In this document: in pieces, positions 14,001 to 29,000 of the stretch
Numbering within the stretch: the stretch's first letter is position 1
Layout: every line of letters begins with the position of its first letter
NCBI RefSeq assembly: GCF_020740795.1
Contig: NC_067282.1
Span: 179,766,274 to 179,830,273 of the forward strand
Source of the DNA: Apus apus
Lineage: Eukaryota; Chordata; Aves; Apodiformes; Apodidae
DNA length: 64,000 bases
Reading direction: 5' to 3'
Program-made: the position numbers and the translations under genes
Notes under the pieces: model-generated
What the model saw: the letters and a program-made list of their open reading frames with translations, nothing else
The model's database searches: none
What the model was told of the DNA's origin: nothing

Positions 14001-17000
14001 TACTGCTTATTTTACATTCATGTTGTCTTGATAATATGAAGTTTTATGAATATGATAATGATATTTTTTCTCATAGATTGAAATAAATCTTCACTCGAGG
14101 GCTAATTCCCAGATTCAAACTGTCACAGAGATGGATCTGGTCAGCCTCTGAATGAGATACATATGGATAGATATCTCTTGTGGCAATACTTCAAATTTGA
14201 GAGGAAAAAACTACCATTGAGATATAGGGTCAAAGTGGTGTGGTCACTATTATAATTTAAGAGACTGTTATTTTATGTGTCTGTGAGTGTCTGTGTGTAT
14301 GTGCATATCCCTCGTACCTTCTACATCTCTACTCATATGGACATATACTGGTTGGTGTCTTATTAAATGAAGTATATTGAAGTTAAATCTTCCAGTGTCT
14401 CAAAGCAACACAACGAAGGATCAGTTGGTGACCTTAGAAGTCTCTTTCACTCCATGTCTCTCTATACCAGGAGCAAAAGGAAATACTAAGATGTCTGTGC
14501 CAGTTCTGCATTGCAGACACTCTCCATCCATTCTAGTCCAGAGCACTATACAGCAGCCAAAGGACAGTGCTACAGGGAAACAGAGGCTCTATGTAGATGT
14601 CCAGGTTTGGAAGAGTAGCAATACAACTAGTGAAGATGAAGGTAAATGGGGCAAATTTGCCTAGCAAATATTGCATAGCAATGGCCTGCAACACATCTAG
14701 CTCTGTTTAGCAGGCAGGGAAGAAGATTCATCTATGATGTGAAGAAGAAGAAAAAAACCTTCATCTGAAGACAGATTAAATTCAAGCACAGCAAGTGCAT
14801 GAGAAGAATTCAGAAATTCTCTGATCATTTATTATTTTTTTGTTATTTCTCTGAAAATACTGAATACTAAATTGGGTGCAAATAAAATTATCTGAAAAAT
14901 TATAAAACTGTCACTAGGAAATTGTAGTTTTTCGCTGTTTAGATATGTGTATTTTGTGCTTGCTTGGTTTATAACACAGATAAAATTTCAAAAGATAAAA
15001 CCCATTTGAGAACCTTTAAAAACTCAGCAGGCACTGGCAGTTGTTAGTAATTTTATTGGAAACCACTTTATAAAAACAGACAAAACATTTGCTTTCCTAA
15101 CTGTTTTGAATCTACAAGTTTAGGTATAGATTAACCAGTCTTTTTTTTTATATATATTACTCTTTCACTGTCTATTAATTCCTTTTTTTTTCCCTCAGTC
15201 TTCATTTTTCTTGTATATATGTAAGACTTAATCTGGTAAATACTGAGACGAGGAAAACTCTACACATGAAACAAGTCAGTTGAGAGTAGTAAGAAGTTTG
15301 GCAGTTCTCATCAGCAGCAATTGTGAGGGACCAGCCCTCAGGATTTATACTTGCTGGAACTGGTGTCGAAAACCGATTGTAATCCCTAAAAAAAGTCATG
15401 TTTGCATCCCAAAAGGCCTGCCTGAGAGGATGGAGACTGTACTGATGGCCTTCATGTGGCCTGGGCCTGCAGGTACAGCGATTGAGATAAGGATCCAGTG
15501 GCAAAGGTTCACTCCAGCTGCTCAGGCTTATGACTCAATCACGCTTGCACATCCTTGCAAAACAAGGAAACTAGGCCTATAAAACAGGGAACTGCAATGG
15601 TGGGCTTGGGGAGCCTCACTGATACCAACTCTCCCCTGTTAGCTGGCCCAATGCTGGATCCAGGATTGGTGATTTTTCTGTTATCTCTCTCTCTAAACTT
15701 TTTTTCTCCTACTCTCTCTCTCTCAGTTCCTTCCTACCTAGATCCTAGTTGGATCCAGCTGCACTGAGGCGTCTCTCTGAGGAGTTTAGAAGCAAGGGTG
15801 TCCGATCTGAATCTCCCTGGGTTGCCCTACTTGGGTCTTGACAGCAATGGCCTCTGCAAAGGAGGACTGTGTCTATGTGTGTGCATGTGGTACAATAATT
15901 TGAATTTTTTAGCAAGATTCACATGTGTTATTTAGTTTAATTAACAGAGGTCTACCACACTTAATATGACTTGCATGGAAAAGTAGCAAATAAGTAAAAG
16001 ACACATTGTGTTTTATCAGTCTGTGAGCCATAGTTCCTCCAAACTTCAACAGCTCAGTCTATCTAGAAATGCCCAGACCAAACCATGTTACTCTCACCTA
16101 GGAGAGTTTATCATTTAGGAGAGAAGATACAGCCATGAGACTGATCTTCAGCATGCTTCCATTAATGTAACTTTATTGAAGTCAAGGGAGCTTAACTAGT
16201 TTGCAGAAGTTGAACTCCTGTAGGAAGGACGAGAGCATCTGATCTTCTAAGATTAAAGCAAATAAACGAAAACAGAGTTTGGAAGAGGGTGACAGTCACA
16301 GTTTGTCAGCCACAGACCAGTTACTAACAACAAATATATTTGTGGAGTTAAAACTATGTTTGCAGACCATTTCTTTCCCTATTTCTGAGAAACCCGCTGT
16401 AAACTATGCTTGCTCAAAGAAATACTTGGAAGGACTTTGTACTTGTTTTGATGACCTGCACAATTACAAAGTGTATTCTCCTGAAAGAGGCAGCAAGTTT
16501 CCATTTTACAATAGCATGAGTGTACACAGGCTTTTGCATTATGAGACAGGTGGCTGTGCTGGCTGCTAGCAGGCCTGTCCACAGACAACAGAGAGAAGGT
16601 CAGGCACAGGCAGAAGCAGAGAGCAGAGAGGGGAGGCTGAGAGCAGCTCACTACTTCTGTCCAAATCCTCAGTGGTTCTCTTAACATCTCAGTTCTGTAA
16701 AATGACTAGAATACTTAAAATAAATATTATTATTTTTTTCTTCTTAGTATTTCTGACATTTCTAGCCTGGCTACCATAAAGCTATTCTTGTGAAAGCATT
16801 TTCAGAGTCCACTACAACACTAACTCCCGTTAACCACCTAAAAGATGGATTCTGAATGGCTGAGCCCAAAGGAACCACAAATGGAAAGGTAGAGATGTTG
16901 AAAGGAACAAGTTATGAGTTTTTCAGCACAATATAATTGGTTATTTTAGGCCTTTTTAATTATATTTTAAAATTATTCTTTATAATTGTTTTGCATTTCT

Positions 17001-20000
17001 GAATCATCTAACTCTTGGACTTCTAAGCATTGAAAATTAAACAAAAGAGTCAAAATTCTTTGCAACTTCTATTTATCTTCATTTTCTAATGCTGATTAAG
17101 TGAATTTAAAACACCTATTCACTTAAAAAATGTAATCCACACTTTTCATCATTAAATTAAAAAATAATTAAAAAATAAAATAAAAAAATAAGTTAAAAGA
17201 ATAGGGGCTTAAGCCAGTCAAAAAAAGTCCCCGTGAAATCTCTGCAGGATACAAACATGTTCAATATATAACTAACAAAACAAAAGTGAAATAAAAACCT
17301 CACAGACCAGTTCTAAGAAATATAAATCTTAAAAGGTTTCCAAATAGCATCAAAAATGTTCTTTCTTGTTCCTGAGTCTGAATCTGGGACAGGCATGTTA
17401 ACCACAATGGCTTAGTTATAGTAGTATTTGCTCTTCAATGCAATTGCTGATTTGCTTCACTGTCATTAGTCCAAGCATCAGAAAGGTTTCTCCTTTCCAG
17501 CTAAGTTCCCACTACAAGAAGAATCTTCTAAAATCAATAAATAAGGTGAAAACGTTATGTGTGATAACTTGTTACAGATAAAGTATTGTAAGAGATGATA
17601 CATCACTTTCTTTCAAAGAAGGGAGCAGATTGGGGGCACAGTAAGGTGTTATGAAAGAAAACGCAAGAACTGAGAGTAATGACTCTTGAGTTATGATTTG
17701 GCAACAGAACTGTTCTGCTCAGCCAACAGAACAACATACTCAAATTAATATATTTCCATAGACAAATATACATATTAAATAAAAAAGACACAACTATTTA
17801 CATTCCTTGAATTAATTCAACCTGGCACCAAGCTATAGAAAAGTTATAAGGCGGTTTTTCAAAAGTGTTCTGCAGCTTTTGATACTTCTTTTTTCTTATC
17901 ACCAACTTGAAAGCTTTCAAATAGGCCTATTTTTCAAAAGGAGTACTCATTACCAGCCTTTTGAAGACAGCAGTCCTTAGATTTGTGAGACACTTCAGTT
18001 CACCTAACGATTTTGTAAACATAAGCTACTTTGGGGCTGTCACTGTTGAACTCAGTCCTGGGTTTGTAGACTAAAACAAGAAAAGGTGATGTCTTTAGGA
18101 TCTATACCTGAAGCTTTTTCATCAGGCAACAACACAAAAATATGTGGGTAAAATCCATAATTCACTTACCAGAGCCAAATTACAGGTCCAGATAATTAAT
18201 TTTAAGAGATTATGTGGTTGCTCTAGGTATCTAGGTGTTTTGACTAAGTACATAAATTAAAGTTGAATCCAGACCAAAACATGTAACTGAAACACCTCTG
18301 TAGGCAATCAAAAATTGCAACTGGAATTTGTACCTTATGCCCACTTCTAACTGCAGTGTAACTTTCTTCCATTGTAGCTTTACAGCTGCAAACCAACAGT
18401 GCCATCCACTGTTTTTCTGAAAAATCTTTAAATTATTTACCCAAATGGTCTTGAATACTTAAAGATGCTCCAGAAAAATTAAAACTCTCCTACCAGCCTG
18501 AGTTTGCAAGGGATAACCTGCCCAAAACTTTATTTAGGAACTTAAAGCACTTTTTGTTTTAACTCAGCTGTAAGACCTAATTCTGTATTAATAACAAGAA
18601 CATATCCATTTATTTAATTTTGGGTGGATGATGTAGAAGGAGCCAAGTTCATGAATTCTCTAAAATGAGAAATATTAACTTTCTCTCTGATGTTTTCACT
18701 CCAAGTAGTTTGTTATGCCAACCTTGTATTTTTATAAGACTCACACAACTTTATATGGTTTAGAGAAATCCTTAGTATAATCAAAACTGCCTTAGTCCTA
18801 AGGAAACAAGAAAGTCTGGACTATTAACATCTGTTTTCATTCAAAGTATCATGCAGGCCTGTACTGACATACAAATGATAAAGACAAAATCTGTATAATC
18901 AATTTTATGCAAGTCACAACCATGCTAGCACATGGTCTTAAGGTTTCCCTGAGTGACATGAGAAATCTGAGGCTAAAGTTCAGCTTTAAATATCACGCCG
19001 AACTGCTATTGCTAATCCTGCAATAGGCTTTCCTACTGAGGCAGCTTTTTGATATTGATGACAAATACAAGCATTAAGGGAATGTAGATATGGTTTAAGC
19101 AATATGCATTTTATGTTACTGTAAGTATATGCATTAGTATAAAATGCTATTATTATAGCAATTATAGCAATTATTATTTTTATCCTTGCTTTTTAGGACT
19201 GTTGTTTTCCTTGCACAGAGTGGAGGACTTTTGAAAAATGCTCAGTCTATAAAGGCTCTTAAACTCAATTTTTTTTCTTAGAGAAAGGGCAGACAGTGAC
19301 ATAATGCACTTTGCTCTATCCCACTAGAGGGCCCACGACAAGGGCTGAAAGCAACACTGCTTCCTTCTCCAGAGGCACCACACAATTACTCCCAGGGAGA
19401 GAGAACTGGACTTTCTATTGTTTTGTTTAATTTCTTTTTTGTTTCTTCTTGATTTGGTTTTGGTTTAGTTTGGCTGTTTGGGTTTCTTTTTCCCTGATGA
19501 TACAGTTTCTCTTAAACACCCAGAATTGCTTTTGGTTTATTGTCCTTTCAAGTAAGTTTTTCCAACCACCACCAAAACTCTGTCAAAGTTTTGTTACTTT
19601 AACAGACTGATCTGAGCCAGGGACCCAGCATGGAAGATTTTGTATCCCATTACTCCGCCCCATAGCCAGTATATGCAACTGTCTTTTTTTTCCCTGTATT
19701 TAGACTATAAACATTATAATAGGAAAGACTGTTGAACTCACGGATCATTAGACTTGGGGATGAGTGTGCCAAGCTCCTTGATTCGGTAGTTAATATTATA
19801 CCTTCTTCTTCTCTCAACTGTTAAAAAGAAACAGTTACTATTTTTATAGTGAAATATACTTGGATAAATTCAACATAAAACATTTTAATTAGCTAAAAAA
19901 TATCAGTCGATTTACATAAAATTTCTTCCTCGAATAAAAATTTCAACTTGATCCCTTACCTGTCTCTGACTTACACTCAGGACAAACTCCTGATTAGTAT

Positions 20001-23000
20001 CATCTCTGCATCTTACTCTATGTGTAGACTTCTCCCCCATTTACAACTAACTTCTTACAGAATGAAATATTCACATACTGTCTAAACTCTTCTTTTTTTT
20101 CTGATGTTTATGTATCCTTTCTCCACCTTGCTCCCTCACAATGGAGTCTTCACCTTAGTGGAGTTTTGCAGATGCCTTCAACAGGGACACAAGACAGCTC
20201 ATCCAGCATTTCATATTCTGGTAGAACTCCTGCTACAGGTGACAGTTAACAGCTCCACTGTCTTTTATCTAGAGTTACCAGCATTGCAAATCACAGAGAG
20301 AACATAACTGCAATCATATTCCTTCACTGAAATGGAGAAAGATTGTGTCCCAGGAACACTTCCCAGCACATCTGCTTCTTTCAGTGATGGACAGCACAAG
20401 AGTGTTTACAATAACTTTTGAAACACAGAGAAAATTTTAAAAAGCATGATTTAAACAACAACAAAAGGTTTACTTGTAGTTTAATTAGAAAGGAAAAAGC
20501 TGAAGATAAACCTTTTAAAATTAGTTCCCACTCTGTGTGCTTCCAGTCCACATTATTTGCATTGTACCGGTATCCAGACTGGAGTGTGTGACCCTTCTCT
20601 GCACAAAGGTTCTATCATCTTTCTACCTCCTATTTTACTAAGTTAGTGACAATTCTCTTCTGCTTCCTCACCAGTTTTTCTCCGGTTACTTTTACATGCA
20701 CAAACTTCACACTTTTTCATTGGACAGGCCCAAAGAGTATCTCGTTGCTTTTGGGGATTTCTTGTGTACAACTGTGATACAGAAGGTATACTCAGTGAGA
20801 ATGTAGTCCCGTTGTGGTGCTGTCAGAGAGCAGCAGTGACGTTCTACTGGCATGAACTTGCACTTCTGTCCACCACCTTCCTATTGCACTTTAACTCATT
20901 CCAGACCTCACTGACTAGACAGGATTCAGCTTTGGTCCATCACTAGCATTACACTGAGTTGTTTCTCTTATCCCTTGCTTTTTGGAAGACCTTACCTTGG
21001 GCTCAATATGCTAATGCCACTGTGCTCTGTCAGATCAGACCTGGCCATCCTAGAACATGGCCAGAAGAGATAAATGTTCCCTATATCCATGTACACTGAT
21101 GTGCACTTCAAGTGTGATGCTCTAATTTTTAATTTAAGTACAAAAACCCCAGTATAGCTAAATTAGAAGTGCACAGCCTAGGGCAGCCTGATGGGACATA
21201 CTTGGCTGGCTTCAACCTTCTCATAGTCATACAAGCATCTCACTTTCAGTCTCAGCCCCAACACAAAGATGACCTCTACTTTTTTGCTTCTTTGAATACA
21301 TAGAGGTGTTTATTCTTCCTGTCTGTGTGAAGCTCTCAGGTTTGTGCAGCAGTCATTTCTGATTTCAGCTCCGGGAACTTCCTAGTTGTTACTATTTACC
21401 CTGATTAAGGGTTCTACCTTGGTGAGACATTGTCTTATTGTCTCTGTTAACAAGAATTTCATTCAACAGGTTAAGGAATATCAGATTTTGTAGTTATGGT
21501 TCCTACATTCAGTAGACAGGGTTACAATTCTGAGTGTACTCTTAAGTGACTCCTTGCGTTCCATTGGCATTGTGCTTGATCTTGTAGAACATACTGTTCA
21601 AAAGCACATGGCAACTGAACAATTTAAAATATGTATTTTAGTTATGTCCTCAAAGTATTGGCTGGGCAAACAGAAGTAAAGAATGTGTGTTACCCATACA
21701 GTCATATGGCAAAATAGCTGTTGTTTAATTAATATTTACAATGTGGAAATACTCTGCCAGATACTAATCAAAAGTAAATTAAACATTGGCTTAAAAAAAA
21801 AGCAAAGAAAAAAATTTCTTTACCAGTGGACTCTTACAGAATTATTTTTCTTCCTATTTTTGTAGTTCTTCCTGAAAATAAACTTCTAGCAGTTACGCTA
21901 GTGGATCAGAGGGGAAATTCTGAAGCTTGGAAATTTGTTTCAATCGAGCTTTCCTGATTTAAGTCTGTTACAGTTCCAGTGGTATTCTGAGTTATCAATA
22001 TTTCAAGTTTCAAATTGTAAAAAATTCCTCATACATTACATTTAATGAAATGGAAGATGAACATATACTTACTGAGATTGTGATTATCCTTTTTTTGTCT
22101 CTCCTTTGCCAATGCTCGTGTATCTGCTTCTGACAGAAAGTAACATTTATTAAAACAGTCCTTAAGTTGCAATTCCAGTACTCATTTCACCTTTTCAAAA
22201 TGGCCTCTTGTCACAAAGAGCAGCTTTCTAGCCTTTTTACTTCATTACTCTTTTTATTATTAAACAAGATCATAAGCAAATCTATATTCTACCAGTACTA
22301 AATTTTTGAGCAAGTCTAGCAGGTTGTTTAAGATTTATTGAACATTTTTTATTTACGAACACAGAAATGTTATAGAGGGGATTTTTTTTTTCTCCACTTG
22401 TCTATATTTTACATCAGAATAAAACTTACAACACACTAACGTTATTATGGATTTGTATATCCCATAATGCAAGAGTTAATCAGATTTGCAAGATATTGAA
22501 CAATCTCACTGTTTCCTCTGAGTGACACTAATAAACTGTACATGGTTGTTAGCATTCTTTGGATTAATTGAATGTAACTTTTAAAGTTGTTAATCCACTA
22601 ATATAGATTTACCTTGAATAGCCTTATTGTAAGGTTTTAAAAGAATCATTTGTTCTACCCTGGAACAAATTTAATGGATGATAATTTATTTATACCGTTG
22701 TTCAGGAGCCAACATGTGGAAGAATCCACTATGCTTCCTGAAAGAATAAGGTTTATTAAAAGCATGAGGTCCATAAAAAACAGGGGGCAAACACGATTTC
22801 TGAATTACTAAGGAGAAGAACAGAAATAAAACATTTTTCCTTGGTCTTTGTTCTTTTCCTTAAGTGAAACTACGAAGTCTCAGGAATTTAATTATGAACA
22901 CCTAATCCATGGTTAAGATTTATTCAGCTTTTAAGAGAAACACTGTCACTTCTGAAGTTATAAAATACTAAAATCTGAGAGTTCTTTTACCTGTAAGTTC

Positions 23001-26000
23001 CCTTTTTACTGGTAGATTAGCTGGGCAAGAAGCATTTGTGAGACCCATATTAGCTGGTGCCATTCCCTGGTCACTGTTGTATATATCCAAAATGCTGCTA
23101 GATAACTTGAGGGGTAGGGGAAGGAAAGAAGAATAAGAAAAAAAAAAACACATTAAAATAAGTTAAAGACTAAAAAGATTTAAAAAGCATAAATACAAAG
23201 AGCAAACTCCTTTGAATATGAGTCTGGAGTTCTTCAGAAGGGATCTGTATATGTGTTTGAAGGGAAAGTTTGTCATTACCTAGTATTGAATAAAATTAAA
23301 AGTGAAGGGTCACAGTCTGCTACTGCTCCACAAGCAGATTTCTAAGTGGGTTTCAGATGCAGAGTGATGTCGTATATGGCCCCCAGTGTCTAGTTTTAAC
23401 TACTTCTATACAATATTTTCCAATAACAGGATTGCACAACTGTACTTCAAATATGAACTAGGTTGAAAGTTTTGACCTACTCGCCAGTGATATTTTTAAC
23501 CACATCACTAAACTCCAGACTGGTACTTCATACTGTGCCTGGTTTAGCAATTTAATTTAGATGCAACAGCTAAAACTACAGTAGACAGAGCATCAAAAAA
23601 TAAGCTTTAAGGAAAGTTACTGCACTGTTGTCAGGATACACCAGATAACCTAATGGCTTTAACATACATAAAGTATATGATCATCTATACCATTATCCTT
23701 ACTACCTTCCAAAATGTAACATAACATTATTTAAACAAACCCATAGAATACACTTAAAGAGAGGTAAGTCTAAAGCATGTTTCTATGGGTTCCAGATAAT
23801 TAGTCAAATATTAGTTTTACTTTAATAATTTTACATATCTGAAACAACTGTAAAATATGTAGAAATTTAATAAAGTTCAGGATCAGTTTCTGTGATCATA
23901 TAACCAGCCTTTCAACACTGATCATTCTTTTATGCATTTCTGTATGTTCATGTGAAAACAGCTATATAAAAAGAGTCCACATCTAGCTTCTCAAAAAACA
24001 TTTGCATTCTTGCTGCCTTTTTCAGGCAATAGGAACAACCTTTTTTGTTGTGTTTGTTGTTTTTTTTTCATTTGATCATGCATATAAAGTTTGTGCTGAT
24101 ATTTTTTTCTTTTGTGGTCAGCACACAAAGGCTCAGAAATTGAGTTTGTCTCTACCTGGCCTGAAAACACGTTGGAATTTTTAAGGCAGGTCATCGAGAC
24201 ACCAAACATAGGTCTGCTTGGAATCAGCTTTTTTTAGAATATGATCACTTGTAGAGGCTGAGAGCTTCACCACAAGTTATTTAGAATGGAGACGGTTTCC
24301 CAACAACTTTCTCAGTGTGAAATCATTCTGTGGCTGTGATTGCCACACTTTTATATGAAATTTGAATATCTAAATAGGTTAGACTTTTTAAATCATTGCT
24401 TTTCTGAATTATCTAGTAGCTTTACTAAATTATCTGAGAATCTTGTTTGTCTTACATTCTCCCTGTTGTATAACTTAGGATGAAAGGAAGCAATTCTTTT
24501 TGAATACACGTAGATAACATGCTCACCTTTAAAGTAGAGGTTTATTACGTAGGAGAACTAACAATACCTAAATACCATTAGAAATCACAACACCAAGTCA
24601 GTTTTTTAAATCTGCTTACATATTTGATCTCTCAATGAAAATACTTTTTAAAAGAATGTTTGGAATTCAGTTGAGCATTACTCAAGAACAAGCTATGTTT
24701 AATATGCAGGATTTGAACACTAAGCGCATTCGCACATTAAGCACCTTTGTTTCATTCCAGAATTCACTGCAGCTTTACCTTTGATTTTCATATTTTGCTA
24801 TAATTGTATTACAAGAGTGAAATCATATTAGCTCTAGACATATGCTTAATGCCTTCCTACATTTGTGTAAATTAATTTGGTTTATTGAAATGATAGGAAA
24901 ACACAATGTTAAAAAACCCTGAGAGTCAGTGTGACTCCGACACTTATACCAGTGGACTTGGGATAAGGCAATTATGGCTTAGGCTACTGTTTTTGTGAAA
25001 TGCTGGGAAATAGTAACCACTCAAAATAACATAGTACAATAAATAATCTAACAAATGAGAAATGCCTATCTATCATATCCTACACATTTCACACAGCTTT
25101 CAATAACTTGCATGAAACTTGTGGAAATCTTTTTAGCTTTAAGATTACCAATACTGTTAATGAAAAACATCAGAATTGTAAACCACAGTTTGACACAAAA
25201 ACTACATACATCAATAAATATTTATAATTTTCAAGTAGTAATTCATCTTTATCCTTGAAATATAGTTAAATTTCAGTAGCCTGTTCACAAAGATGTGAAT
25301 TCAAATGCCAAGGTTTAAACCCAAGAGAAAAGCTCAATTTAGCTGGTAATGAAAAACAATACCAATACGTTTGAAAGTTCAAAAGTGTGTGAAGGTTCAA
25401 AAGAGCATGAGTAAACTCAACTTAAAAACACAGCTAAACATTTCAGCTGAATTTGATTACACAGTTGATGCAGGTACTTCCATCTAACTCAGCCAGCATT
25501 GTCCAGAGCAGTAAGAGTGCTTATGCCTCCTTCCATCAGCAGAACCTCTGGGGCAGTGCATCCCACACAGCCAGGGCTGCAAGTGAGTATCTGTCCATGG
25601 TCTGTGTCTACTGATAAATGTCACAGAATTTCCAGGAAGACGTAAAACAAGTAGTATTTCCATATCTTCCCAGAAAAAATGATCCATAATAAAGAAAACC
25701 AAACCCTACATGGATAAGGGTTGTCTGCACCTGTTCACTTGCTGACCCTAAACAGCTCTATGTCATGATCACATGTTCACTTACATGATCACATAGTATT
25801 TAAGTATTTTTCCATTTTGGCTAATATTTGCATGATGTATTTGTATTAAAGTAACATTCAAGTGTGAAAGGGCCATGATTCTATCACAGTCAGTGTTGCA
25901 GTGCTAGAAAATAACAGCTCAACCCTGTTCAAAAGTCAACTAGGTCTTTCTTAATTTAAAAATTCTGCTGAATATGGTAATTCTACAGGCTAGACACAGA

Positions 26001-29000
26001 GACCCTGGAGTAGAAAGCATTTCCTAGATATTTGGTTGATTTAATATATCATCACATAATCATAGAGTCATAGAATGGTTTGGGTTGGAAGTTTCACATA
26101 TCCAATATTTTCATTTGGAGTATGTTCCAAAAGTTGAATGATTGCAAGTTATTGTTTAAAAGCTTTCTTCTTATTTCCATTTCCAGACATTTTTTATTTT
26201 GGTTATTTGTTCCTTTAACTTACAAATGTAATTGTTTAACCTTCTCATGAGATTATTGTGAGTGACCATAGCTCACTTAAGTCTTTGGTTTGCTAAGTTG
26301 AATAGGCCACTCTTCTTTAGCCAGATTTTCCATGCTATGATTTGTCCTAACAGGTCTCTCTCTATCTTTCCTGCTTTGAGTTAGTTTGTCTGAAGGGTGG
26401 ACACCTTTACTACATTCTAAAAGTTTTCTACCCAGTGAATTCCACAGTGGATATTTCATTGTGTCTCTTGGAAATCTCCTGTGATGGATCCTAAGATCAT
26501 ATTTGTCTCCTTTTTGCAGCCCCATCATTTTGATGGCTTATAGACATCCTCTGAGCAACTAATGTAATGAGATCTTTCTCTGTCATCTTCAGTTAATGAG
26601 CTCTCAGCTTACTGCAGACATTCCTGTTATTAGTATTTAAATGAATGACTTTGCACTCAGTACTATTACATTCCTTCCATTTATACTGTTCTGTCATCAC
26701 AGCCATATAACTCTTCCCCTATGATGTCCTCATCCTCCTTTGTGTTGGCAATACTTTCTGCTTTTACTACCTCTGTAAATTTCATCAACATAAACTTTTT
26801 TTCTGTAGCAAGGTCACTCATGAAAATATTAAATAAATTGAGATTCAAGACTTATTCTTGGAGCACTTAATTAATATCTTCTCTTTTAACAAAATCTTTA
26901 TCATTTCTTTAGCTTGCCCCTTAACCCAAAAATTATAAGGTTCGGTTACTTTCTATGTCATTTGTGTTGCATTTTACTAATATGCATTAATAAAAGAAGG
27001 AAACAACCAACAAACCCTGGTTTTGAAGGACTAGCTAAGAAGACTATTTCCAGTAGCAAACAGCTCTCCACACAACCAAAAGTATGTCACTAATCATGGA
27101 AGTGATGCAGGGTATGTACATTTTTAAAGAGCAGACACCTCACATGCTCTAGTTACTTAAAATGACTAACGCCTAGGATAGCAAGTGCTTTTCACCACAG
27201 GCAACTTGATTGTCCTGACAGGTCAAAACAACTCAACAGCTAATCTTCTTTCCCTTGAGGGGCCTGGGAACAGGCAGCAGGATGGACTGTCCTGTTAGTG
27301 GATGCTTATTTCCAGCTACCATTTCTCCCAGGTCTTATTTCTTCACAGTCACATTCACAGACCCAAGTGTATGATCAGAAGGGTCAAGATGTCCCCAGAA
27401 AATACAGAGGTCAGGACCAGACTGCCTCTTCCAGAGGCCTTCATTCTATCCAGGTCAGAAGAACCCATGAAAAAGAGGGCAAGTCAGAAGCAAGCTGCAG
27501 GAATAGTCCTGCTAGCAGAAACTTCCTTTGCTACCTTCTTTCTTTTAAGGTTAGTAACTGCAGACTTGCAACTCACCAGGGGTGTCCACCTGCCTATATT
27601 TCCTGCAGTAACAAAAGTATTACTTACATGCAGAGCAGCTGGTGTGCAGTACAGACAGTTCTGAGGATCATTTGCCCTACCACACAGGGTCAGATTGTTT
27701 GTACTGCACCTATAGACTTGGCAAACTCAAGTAGCAGGGAAGCATAACACATGCTGCTCTACTTGTCTCAAGCAGAGACTATGTCGCTGACTAGCCTGGT
27801 TGAGTACTGTATCTACAAGGCAAAATTTCTTTTGGTCCTTGGTAAAAATTAGTACTTGCCCAGACTGCCTCTAGAATTAAGTGTTCACATATGACATATT
27901 AGCACAATACTTTATTCTTTCCCTCCCCCAATATATCCCACTTAAATCATGTTCTCATGAACCTAATTGATACCATCACTTCAAGGAATAGTTTTGTAAA
28001 ATGAGGCTACTTCTTCTTAGTCAGAAAAAAGATGTTAACAACCATCCATTTCAATGTGGTTCTTGCTTATTCATTTTAATTAAAAAAGCAAAGCAGAGAT
28101 TTTATAAAGTTTTATGCTATTATCCTATTTATGCTTCCTAAACATAGAAAACTGAATTTGGAACTGTATCCACAGTTCATTTTACACACCAAGTTAAAGT
28201 TTGTTCAGTATTTGTGTTACACACTTAATTCCTTTGTAATTTTTTCCTGTCTATTCATGACAGGCAAGAAAACTATTTTTCAATCTTTGAAATTTTTATA
28301 AAAGTCCACTGAATTTGGCCAAATAATGAGTTGATTGATTACTGTATTACAACGCAATAATTGCAAATCCAATTTCTAAATAGTAATATCTGTTGTAACA
28401 AGTGTTTCCAATTATTGACAAGAGGAAACTGAGGTAATTCCTTTGTCTTCAATGCATGTTTTAGTAAATTGTGACTTTTTTTCATCTAATTCAAAGGTAT
28501 TTCAGGCAGGATGAATAATCTTGTAGGTCAATATAAATCCTGGACCCAGAAGGCTGGGCTTCTACCTCTGGCTTTCTTTTGCAATTGTTCTGTTGCTTGA
28601 AGAAAGCTGAACAACATAAGCTGTTTTCTTTGTAAGGATGTGTCCATACTGTCAACTGTCAAAAAAAGTTCTAGTGTAATGGTTTTAGATTCTAGAACAA
28701 GAACATCCCATTCACAGCTACATGTTTTAAGTCCTTTTGTAATTGCAATACAACACACAAATATTAACATAAATTGTTCTTAGTAATAACAAACAACCAA
28801 ATGTTCCAGTTCCTCTTTGTATTACCTAAAGAGAACAGCTGAAGAGCAAATGCTTTCCTTTTCAGACTTGTTTTCCTTTGAACAAATTGTGTCTCCTTCT
28901 ATATTTATCTTTAACATGGTTCATAATTACACACTCTTCAACCAAGGACTTAATGTTCAGATATATTACATTACACCTTATATATTATGCATGAAAACTG

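Larger units (their letters stand above)
11956..19741 (-). other. TFEC intron (7.8 kb) holding a solo LTR
   Basis: Donor GTGAGT, acceptor TTCTGCAG. It contains a solo LTR at 15322-15843, an A-rich tract near 17152-17199 and a T/G-rich tract near 19420-19490. The rest is AT-rich unique-looking sequence with no exon I can support. Confidence 0.85.

Noticed and set aside
15202..15582. Two 100-codon open frames, one per strand
   Set aside because: Both lie mostly inside the solo LTR or its flank and show no protein family.
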